Below, piece by piece: positions 1 to 4,593 of a stretch of DNA of 5,130 nt (its first letter is position 1; each line of letters begins with the position of its first letter). A model generated the notes under the pieces. That model did not search any database. It was not told the origin of the DNA and worked only from the letters and a program-made list of their open reading frames with translations. The stretch covers positions 1 to 5,130 of the forward strand of contig CAIPVK010000224.1 of NCBI GenBank assembly GCA_903868455.1, given 5' to 3'. A program made the translations under genes and the position numbers. This DNA is from an uncultured Opitutia bacterium (lineage in GTDB: Bacteria; Verrucomicrobiota; Verrucomicrobiia; Opitutales; UBA953).

Positions 1-900
1 ATGGCGGGCCTGACCGGCGGCGGCTCCTCCAAGGGCTTCGGCGGCGGCTCGGGCGGCGGCATCGGCTCGGGCAAGGGCGCCGGCGTCGGCAACGCGCGCA
101 ACTTCGTCGGCCTCTTCGGCGCGAAGTTCGGCGCCAACGGCTTGGTGGGGACCTTCTACGACATCAAGCAGACCCGCCAGCGTAAGGCGACCAACGCCGC
201 GCCCTACCCCGGCGGCATGGACCCCTACCACGATGCCATCAGCGACTTTCTCCGGGCTAACTGGAGCACGGGGAAGTTCGACCGCTATTACCGCGCGCCC
301 GAGCCCCTGCTGATGAGCCAGCTCTTCATCCCGGGACGGCCGGCCGACGCGGCGCCCAAGGCCTTCGCCGTGGAGAACGAGGTCCAGCCCTCCCGCTGGG
401 TCGTCCATTACAAGGGTACCGTAAAGGCGCCCCAGACCGGCACCTTCCGGTTCGTGGGCTCGGGCGACGACTGGCTGGTGGTGCGCTGGAATCGTCGGAT
501 CGCGCTGGACGAGGGTTACCGCACCTTCGAGGTGCAGGGCGGCAACTACAAGGACTTCGGCCAGACCATCGACCTCCAGGTTCCCATCGATCGTTCGCCC
601 GGGGGTCGGGGCTACCTCAAGGCGGGCCCCTGGATCAACGTCAGGGCGGGCGACGCCATCCCGGTCGAGATCCTCATGGGCGAGGGGCCGGGCGGCGTCT
701 TCGACGTCTACCTCGCCATCGAGGTCGCCAAGCCCAAGCGCGAGGGCGGCAAGATCGTCGGCGAGGGCTCGCTCAAGCTCTTCCGCACGACCAACGACCC
801 CATTCCCGAGGAGATCCGGAATCCCGGCCGCGGCCTGAACATCGACATGCAGGCGGAGGGCTGGGTGTTCGAGGCGACGAAGGCGGGGGCGGGGCGATAA
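1..900 (+). CDS. PA14-like domain protein with Gly-rich N-terminus, possibly 5'-partial
   Basis: The visible reading frame gives 299 residues and ends in TAA. Residues about 5-49 are a low-complexity Gly/Ser/Ala/Lys stretch. A PA14-like beta-sandwich follows: it opens at 'GLVGTFYD' (47-54) and has its clearest block at about 133-170, where 'VVHYKGTVKAPQTGTFRF' leads into 'GSGDDWLVVRW'. That is the usual PA14 pattern of a basic strand, a Gly-Thr-Phe-Arg-Phe turn and a Gly-x-Asp-Asp segment. Known PA14 domains bind glycans or act as modules of surface proteins and glycosidases; here no catalytic domain is visible. The ATG is the first base of the window, so the true start may lie upstream, and no signal peptide or ribosome site can be judged. 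A Gly-rich linker suggests that a membrane or secretion segment precedes it. The stop is followed at once by the 7-bp repeat array. The fold call is fairly good; the function is unknown. Confidence 0.72.
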   Translation: MAGLTGGGSSKGFGGGSGGGIGSGKGAGVGNARNFVGLFGAKFGANGLVGTFYDIKQTRQRKATNAAPYPGGMDPYHDAISDFLRANWSTGKFDRYYRAPEPLLMSQLFIPGRPADAAPKAFAVENEVQPSRWVVHYKGTVKAPQTGTFRFVGSGDDWLVVRWNRRIALDEGYRTFEVQGGNYKDFGQTIDLQVPIDRSPGGRGYLKAGPWINVRAGDAIPVEILMGEGPGGVFDVYLAIEVAKPKREGGKIVGEGSLKLFRTTNDPIPEEIRNPGRGLNIDMQAEGWVFEATKAGAGR

Positions 901-935
901 GGGGAGCGAGGAGTGGGGTGCGGGGAGCGGGGAAT
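901..935 (+). repeat. Left heptad tandem array, G-rich on plus strand
   Basis: Starting at the first base after the TAA of the PA14-like gene, the sequence divides into five 7-base units: GGGGAGC, GAGGAGT, GGGGTGC, GGGGAGC, GGGGAAT. After that the period decays (GAGCATG, GGGTAGG). The array lies in the 3' trailer of the plus-strand transcript. GGGG runs at 901-904, 915-918, 922-925 and 929-932, with loops of 10, 3 and 3, also fit a G-quadruplex pattern. The role is unknown; a transcript-end or mRNA-stability function is inference. Confidence 0.75.
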
Positions 936-951
936 GAGCATGGGGTAGGAA

Positions 952-986
952 GATGTGAGGCTTAGTTTATCCTGTTCCTTCACATC
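952..986. other. Stem-loop in the AT-richer core between the arrays
   Basis: GATGTGA (952-958) is perfectly complementary to TCACATC (980-986). The stem extends inward by a G-T wobble and a G-C pair to nine pairs, closing a 17-base loop at 961-977. The loop and its surroundings (961-980 about 35% GC) contrast strongly with the rest of the window. A second, shorter inverted repeat, CGTGAT (1001-1006) with ATCACG (1015-1020), lies just to the right. Either could be a terminator stem, a protein-binding palindrome or the remnant of an element. No T-run follows on either strand, so an intrinsic terminator call is not supported. Confidence 0.5.
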
Positions 987-1048
987 CGCTGAATGGCGCG
1001 CGTGATAGGTCCTAATCACGGGAGGAGAGCCCTGCTGCTCGCCCTCCG

Positions 1049-1109
1049 CCCCACTCCCCGCTCCCCGCACCTCACGCCCCGCTCCCCACGCCCCGCTCCT
1101 CGCTCCTCG
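1049..1109 (-). repeat. Right heptad tandem array, G-rich on minus strand
   Basis: On the plus strand this reads as consecutive 7-base units: CCCCACT, CCCCGCT, CCCCGCA, CCTCACG, CCCCGCT, CCCCACG, CCCCGCT, CCTCGCT, and a partial CCTCG. The last unit abuts the TGA stop (1110-1112) of the minus-strand HNH gene. On the minus strand, the coding sense of that gene, it contains six GGGG runs, mostly separated by three bases, which is a strong G-quadruplex pattern. It is the inverted counterpart of the array at 901-935: the same consensus, again placed immediately after a stop codon and G-rich in the sense direction. About eight and a half units are visible, each diverging by one to three bases. Confidence 0.8.
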
Positions 1110-1727
1110 TCACCCCCTCCAAGGCAGCTCGCCGGAGGGGGCGACGTCGAGGAAGTCCCTCCAGAGCTCGGTCTCCTCGCCCGAGAGCGAGGCGGCGACG
1201 AGCATGCGCCAGCGCGGACGAGCGGGCGCGCGCCGCAGCTCCATGCCCGCCTGGGTGGGCAGGCGGTTGCCCTTGCGCGCGTTGCAGCGGATGCAGGCGG
1301 TGACGATGTTCTCCCAGGCGGTGACACCGCCGCGGTCGCGCGGGACGACATGGTCGAGGTTGAGCTCCTCCTCCGGATAGCGCCGCCCGCAGTACTGGCA
1401 GCAATGGCCGTCGCGCAGGTAGACGTTGCGGCGGCTGAAGCGGATGTCGCGCCGCGGCACGCGGTCATACTCGCCGAGCAGCACGACGCGCGGCGGGATG
1501 AGGTCGAGGCTCGGCGTGCGGATGGCGGTCGCCGGGGCGGGCGGGTGGCGGCGGCTATGCTCGAGCCACGCCTCGGCCGGGAAGACGCGCTGCTCGCCGG
1601 CGTGCGCGTGGAGGACGGAGGCGCGGCCGCGGAAAACCAGGCTCAGCGCCCGGCGCAGGCCGACGATGTTGACCGGCTGCCAGAGACGGTTGAGGACGAG
1701 GACACGCTGGTCGAGGCGACCGGACAC
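1110..1727 (-). CDS. HNH endonuclease family protein
   Basis: This 205-residue protein has the order typical of a widespread HNH family. Residues 8-40 form an N-terminal segment ('VLVLNRLWQPVN'). The HNH nuclease domain spans about 98-155. Visible HNH features are a first zinc pair CQYC (110-113), the catalytic-type LDHVVPRDRGG (124-134, with D125 and H126), N140 in 'WENIV', a second zinc pair C145/C148, and the closing N149-R-K. All key residues are present, so it should be an active metal-dependent nuclease fold, although the biological substrate of this family is not established. The start is GTG at 1727; an in-frame stop at 1758-1760 limits extension, and the nearby ATG at 1733-1735 is out of frame. 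No Shine-Dalgarno motif is visible. It lies 47 bp after the HTH-membrane gene and is probably the last gene of that operon. That gap holds a 5-bp stem at 1739-1743/1748-1752. Confidence 0.88.
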   Translation of the reverse strand: MSGRLDQRVLVLNRLWQPVNIVGLRRALSLVFRGRASVLHAHAGEQRVFPAEAWLEHSRRHPPAPATAIRTPSLDLIPPRVVLLGEYDRVPRRDIRFSRRNVYLRDGHCCQYCGRRYPEEELNLDHVVPRDRGGVTAWENIVTACIRCNARKGNRLPTQAGMELRRAPARPRWRMLVAASLSGEETELWRDFLDVAPSGELPWRG

Positions 1728-1774
1728 GCCGCCATCTTGCCCGGACGCGGGCCGGGGTCAACGCGGGGAACCCC

Positions 1775-2161
1775 TCAGGAGAGGAGCACCCAGAGGAGCA
1801 GGCCGGCGAAGGCGACGCCGATGACGGTCCAGACCAGGGTGTCCTTGCGCAGCCCGCCGGGCAGGGGCGCGGCCTCCGCGTCCTCGGCGTCGGGGCCGAG
1901 GTCGAGGGGGCGGCGGGCGGCGCGCACCGAGTGGTGGGTGTTGAAGTCGGCCACGGCCTTCTCCTCGTCGAGGCGGAGGTACTTGGCGTAGATCTTCACG
2001 AAACCGCGCTTGTAGACGTCGGCCAGGGGGATGGACTCGAACTGGTTGGCCTCCATGGCCTGGAGGAAGTCGCCGCGGATCTTGGTGACATCGGCCGCCT
2101 CGCGGACGGTCACGCCGAGGCGCTGACGGGCTTCCTGGAGACGTTCGCCGAGGGACTGCAT
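1775..2161 (-). CDS. Small membrane-anchored HTH protein, RodZ-like N-terminal half
   Basis: This 128-residue protein has residues 1-75 as a helix-turn-helix of the RodZ/HTH_25 kind: 'LGERLQEARQRLGVTVREAA' is the first helix pair, then 'TKIRGDFLQAMEANQFESIP' and 'YKRGFVKIYAKYL' follow, all characteristic of RodZ N-termini. Residues 78-107 are a polar, acidic/basic linker. Residues 108-127 are one hydrophobic membrane helix, and the protein ends at it, with a single Ser after. Basic R105/K106 before the helix predict an N-in, tail-anchored protein. Full RodZ proteins are usually more than twice this size, with a periplasmic domain; here that domain is absent, with a clean TGA and no visible continuation. 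It may act as a reduced cell-shape or cytoskeleton adaptor, or as a membrane-tethered transcription regulator. It follows the site-2 protease gene by 50 bp, which makes regulated proteolysis worth considering. Start: ATG at 2161, matching the family's N-terminus. Confidence 0.85.
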   Translation of the reverse strand: MQSLGERLQEARQRLGVTVREAADVTKIRGDFLQAMEANQFESIPLADVYKRGFVKIYAKYLRLDEEKAVADFNTHHSVRAARRPLDLGPDAEDAEAAPLPGGLRKDTLVWTVIGVAFAGLLLWVLLS

Positions 2162-2165
2162 GATA

Positions 2166-2180
2166 CGGGGAGGTTCCCCG
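2166..2180. other. Hairpin just upstream of the HTH-membrane gene start
   Basis: CGGGGA (2166-2171) and TCCCCG (2175-2180) form a perfect 6-bp stem with a 3-base loop. In the minus-strand mRNA it lies 4 to 19 bases ahead of the ATG at 2161, where a ribosome site would be expected, and no purine-rich site is present. It could lower translation of the HTH gene relative to the upstream protease gene, or mark a processing site. In a GC-rich genome short stems arise by chance, so confidence is low. Confidence 0.35.
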
Positions 2181-2211
2181 GGGCGGCGGGGGTTGGCAAG
2201 CCTAGGGTGCC

Positions 2212-2895
2212 TCAGCCGAGGAGGCCCGAGAGCCAGAGGAAGGGGGCGGCCACCCAGGCGACGAGCGCGCCGAGCAGGGCCCGGAAGGGGCCGAGGTTGA
2301 TGAGGATGAGGAGGGCGAAGGGGGCGATCCCGGAGACCTGGTTGAAGGTCGCCTCCGTCATGCCGCTGAACCGGCGCAGGAGCCGGCCGCCGTCGAGCGG
2401 GGGGATGGGCAGGAGGTTGAAGGCGAGCAGGCCGGCGTTGAGGGCGATGGCCGTGACGAGGAAGTCGGAGGCGGAGGGGGCGGGCCGCCAGCCGAAGGCG
2501 AGGGCGGTGGCGCTGCCGAGGGCGAAGCCCAGGCAGAGGAGGAGGTTCATGGCCGGCCCCGCCGCGGTCGACAGGATGTCGTCCCAGTGGCGGGTGCGCG
2601 GATTGGGCAGGAGCACCTGGACGGGCTTGCCCCAGCCGATGAGGGCGAGCGGCGCGCCGCCGCCGAAGAACGCCGGCCAGAAGATCATGACGCCGGGGAT
2701 GAGGAGCGTGCCGACGGGGTCGATGTGGGCGAGCGGGTCGAGGGTGACGCGGCCCTGGGCGCGCGGGAGGGGATCGCCGCGACGGTCCGCCATCCAGGCA
2801 TGGCCGAACTCATGGAGGGCGATGGAGACGACCAGCAGGATCATCAGGAGGGCGCCCCAGCGGAGCGCCTCGAGATCGATGGCGGCGAGGACCAT
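2212..2895 (-). CDS. Site-2 protease family (M50) intramembrane zinc metalloprotease
   Basis: This 227-residue, strongly hydrophobic protein matches the short M50B type found as 'site-2 protease family protein'. The zinc site HEFGH is at 28-32 inside the first membrane helix (about 13-35). The conserved 'GRVTLDPLAHIDPVGT' is at 48-63. A membrane segment starts at 'AAGPAMNLLL' (111-120), and the third zinc ligand motif NLLPIPPLDGG (160-170) supplies D168. Two more hydrophobic helices at about 186-203 and 207-224 complete a roughly six-helix core. There is no PDZ domain, unlike RseP. The catalytic residues are intact, so activity is expected: cleavage of single-pass proteins within or near the membrane. 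The start ATG is 5 bp after the stop of the zinc-ribbon gene, indicating co-transcription and probable coupling. The downstream neighbour is a tail-anchored HTH protein, a possible but unproven substrate. Confidence 0.92.
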   Translation of the reverse strand: MVLAAIDLEALRWGALLMILLVVSIALHEFGHAWMADRRGDPLPRAQGRVTLDPLAHIDPVGTLLIPGVMIFWPAFFGGGAPLALIGWGKPVQVLLPNPRTRHWDDILSTAAGPAMNLLLCLGFALGSATALAFGWRPAPSASDFLVTAIALNAGLLAFNLLPIPPLDGGRLLRRFSGMTEATFNQVSGIAPFALLILINLGPFRALLGALVAWVAAPFLWLSGLLG

Positions 2896-2900
2896 GGGTC

Positions 2901-3113
2901 TCAGGCGCCGCAGCCGCCGCGGGGCTTGCCGCAGCCGCAGGAGCCGGAATGGACGTGGGCGGCCTCGCCCTTGGTCTGGGCGCGGAAGGCGGGCAGCTCG
3001 CGCTCGAGCCGGTCGGAGCCGCAGGACGGGCAGACGGGTTTCTCCGAGCTGTCCCGCACGAGGATCTCGGAGACCTTGCCGCAGGCGGCGCAGGCGAAGT
3101 CGAACAAGGGCAT
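2901..3113 (-). CDS. FmdB-type zinc ribbon protein
   Basis: This 70-residue protein begins 'MPLFDFACAACGKVSEIL', the standard FmdB/regulatory-protein start (usually MPxYxFxC). The zinc ribbon is built from C8 and C11 and a second pair, C28 and C31 ('CPSCGS'). The start at 3113 is chosen by family alignment; an ATG at 3131 would add six residues (MRQPAP) with no family support. The tail (52-70) is unusual in being His/Cys/Gly-rich, with H53, H55, C59, C61 and C68, which could bind a second metal or simply be a flexible tail as seen in some relatives. The family's function is poorly defined; it was named from a putative regulator of formamidase genes. It is the first gene of the minus-strand run and sits 5 bp before the site-2 protease gene. 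No ribosome site is obvious. Confidence 0.85.
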   Translation of the reverse strand: MPLFDFACAACGKVSEILVRDSSEKPVCPSCGSDRLERELPAFRAQTKGEAAHVHSGSCGCGKPRGGCGA

Positions 3114-3200
3114 GGGCGCAGGCTGGCGCATCGGACGACGGGAGGCAATCCCGGGCAGTTGCGCCTTGAGGCGGCGGCGGCGCGCGCCAGCATCGCCCGC
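3114..3200. promoter_or_regulatory. Divergent intergenic region, probable promoters not resolved
   Basis: These 87 bases separate the minus-strand FmdB operon from the plus-strand transglutaminase-like gene, so both promoters should lie here or slightly inside the genes. No convincing -35/-10 pair can be pointed to. A small inverted repeat, CGGGA (3139-3143) with TCCCG (3149-3153), sits near the middle and might be an operator or chance. The right half is a run of CGG/GCG repeats. Confidence 0.35.
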
Positions 3201-3863
3201 ATGTCGCTCGCCGCGCGCCTCCGCCTCGCCGAACGCCGCGGGCTGCCCCGCCCCCACGCGACGACCCTGGCGCGGCTGCGGACCCCGCGCGCGATCCAGG
3301 ACTGGCTCTGCCGTCTGCCCCAGAACTTCGAGCCCGACGGCGACACGGCCCGGTCGGTCAAGGGGGCGATGGACGCCGGGTGCGCGCATTGCATCGAGGG
3401 CGCGATGATCGCGGCCTTCGCCCTGTGGCTGCAGGGCCACCCCCCGCTGCTCCTGGATTTCTGCGCCCACCGCGACATGGACCACGTGATCGCGCCCTTC
3501 AGGGTAGGCGGCAAATGGGGCGCGATCTCCAAGACCAACTACGCCTGCCTGCGCTGGCGCGACCCGGTCTACCGCTCGGTGCGCGAGCTGGCGATGTCCT
3601 ACTTCCACGAGTACGCCAAGGGACCGCGCAAGACCCTGCGGAGCTACTCGGTGCCCTACGACCTGCGGAAGCTGGGGGACGACGGCTGGATCGCGGGCGA
3701 GGGCAACCGCTGGGAGGTGACGATCCGCATCACGGAGATCCGCCACATGGCGATCGTGGGGGAGCGCGAGGCGCGCGCGCTCCGTCCGCGCGACAGGGTC
3801 GAGGTCGAGACCGACCGCATCACGGCCTTCCCTATCCCGGCCTGGAAACGCCAGCGCCTCTGA
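3201..3863 (+). CDS. Transglutaminase-like Cys/His superfamily protein
   Basis: The protein is 220 residues from the ATG at 3201. The upstream in-frame sequence has no closer start, and no ribosome site is visible. The segment 'DAGCAHCIEGAMIAAFAL' (58-75) looks like the nucleophile helix of transglutaminase/papain-like proteins, with C64 as likely nucleophile and C61 adjacent. 'DMDHVIAPF' (92-100) supplies H95, followed by 'GGKWGAISKTNY' (103-114), equivalent to the strand that normally carries the catalytic Asp. Here that position appears to be Ser or Asn (S110/N113), so the third residue is uncertain. The region 115-155 is rich in Tyr/Trp/Arg and resembles a conserved C-terminal block of uncharacterised bacterial relatives. 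There is no signal peptide, so it is probably cytoplasmic. It could be a peptidase, an amidase or a non-catalytic member. It ends one base from the opposing glycosyltransferase stop. Confidence 0.7.
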   Translation: MSLAARLRLAERRGLPRPHATTLARLRTPRAIQDWLCRLPQNFEPDGDTARSVKGAMDAGCAHCIEGAMIAAFALWLQGHPPLLLDFCAHRDMDHVIAPFRVGGKWGAISKTNYACLRWRDPVYRSVRELAMSYFHEYAKGPRKTLRSYSVPYDLRKLGDDGWIAGEGNRWEVTIRITEIRHMAIVGEREARALRPRDRVEVETDRITAFPIPAWKRQRL

Positions 3864-3864
3864 C

Positions 3865-4593
3865 TCAGCGACGGCCGTCGTACCAGAGATGGCAGGCCGC
3901 GCGGTCGCGGCGCGCGCGTCCGAGCGTCAGGACCATCCGCGCGAGGAGCCGGACGACCTCCCAGGTGGTGTAGAGGCGGACCTTGCGGTCGGAGGTCAGG
4001 AGGGGATGTCGCGACAGGATGCGGAACGCGAGGCGGCGGGCGCGCCCGTGGCGCTTGAGCCGGCGGCTGAGGCCGATCTCCTCGCCGGCGTAGACCTCGC
4101 TGCCGAAGCCGCCGACCGCGCGGAAGGCCGCGGCCTCGACCCAGACGCAGGAGCCGGCGGCCCAGCGGGCGAGGCGGCTCCAGGCGTTCCAGGTCTCGGC
4201 GTAGAGCCGGGCGGAGCGCGGGGTGTCGCCGGGCAGGCGCACCGTCGCGCCGCCGCCGACCGCGTCGCCGCGGGCGATGGCCTCGGCGATGTCCCCGAAG
4301 AGGCCGGCGCAGGGCGTGGAGTCGGCGTCGACGAACAGGATCCAGTCGCCGGTCGCGGCGCGGGCGCCGGTGTCGCGGGCCCGGCCGATCTGGTTGACGG
4401 GCTCGTGGACGACGCGGGCGCCGGCGGCGCGGGCGACCTCGGCGGTGCGGTCGGAGGAGTTGTTGTCGCAGACCACGGTCTCCCACGTCCACCCGCGCGC
4501 CTCGAAGGCCGCGGCGGCCGCGCGCACCGCGTCGAGCGTCCCCGGGAGCAGGCGCTCCTCGTCGTAGGCGGGGATGACGACGCTGACCCTCAC
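3865..4593 (-). CDS. Family 2 glycosyltransferase (GT-A fold)
   Basis: This 242-residue protein has the GT2 order. The first strand 'VSVVIPAYDEE' (3-13) binds the nucleotide. 'DNNSSDRT' (43-50) is the classic second loop. The metal-binding DAD is at 89-91 in 'ILFVDADS'. The acceptor-side 'GGFGSEVYAGEEIGLSRRL' (161-179) carries the acidic pair E171/E172, which corresponds to the usual ED motif. No transmembrane helix is obvious, so it is a soluble or peripheral enzyme transferring a sugar from a nucleotide-sugar donor; donor and acceptor cannot be told from the sequence. The start is GTG at 4593, sharing GTGA with the stop of the upstream ROK gene (4-bp overlap), and the first strand begins at residue 3, so no other start fits. 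A GAGGAG site lies 11 bases upstream. The stop is one base from the convergent gene's stop. Confidence 0.9.
   Translation of the reverse strand: MRVSVVIPAYDEERLLPGTLDAVRAAAAAFEARGWTWETVVCDNNSSDRTAEVARAAGARVVHEPVNQIGRARDTGARAATGDWILFVDADSTPCAGLFGDIAEAIARGDAVGGGATVRLPGDTPRSARLYAETWNAWSRLARWAAGSCVWVEAAAFRAVGGFGSEVYAGEEIGLSRRLKRHGRARRLAFRILSRHPLLTSDRKVRLYTTWEVVRLLARMVLTLGRARRDRAACHLWYDGRR

Larger units (their letters stand above)
901..1087. repeat. Long imperfect inverted repeat spanning the convergent intergenic region
   Basis: The arm at 901-932 is the reverse complement of the arm at 1056-1087 at 29 of 32 positions by hand alignment. It includes a perfect 16-bp section (917-932 against 1056-1071). 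The arms are parts of the two heptad arrays, so other registers shifted by seven bases would also pair. The 123-bp spacer holds two smaller hairpins. RNA read through from either flanking gene would contain both arms and could fold into a long GC-rich hairpin, which suits a bidirectional termination or processing region between convergent genes. That use is inferred. No U-tract follows, so it is not a textbook intrinsic terminator. Confidence 0.7.

Noticed and set aside
952..986. Intrinsic terminator
   Set aside because: The stem is plausible but AT-containing, and no T-run follows on either strand.
901..1109. CRISPR array
   Set aside because: Units are 7 bases with no spacers; this is a tandem heptad repeat.
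993..1991. Plus-strand open frame of 332 codons
   Set aside because: It lies antisense to the HNH and HTH genes, starts in the intergenic repeats and gives Arg/Ala/Glu-rich sequence with no motif. It is a GC-rich shadow frame.
1931..3169. Plus-strand open frame of 412 codons
   Set aside because: Antisense to the site-2 protease and HTH genes, which have intact motifs. The translation ends in poly-Arg low complexity.
2901..3746. Long minus-strand frame including the FmdB gene (281 codons)
   Set aside because: Only the last 70 codons match a family. The upstream part is antisense to the transglutaminase-like gene, so the start was set at 3113.
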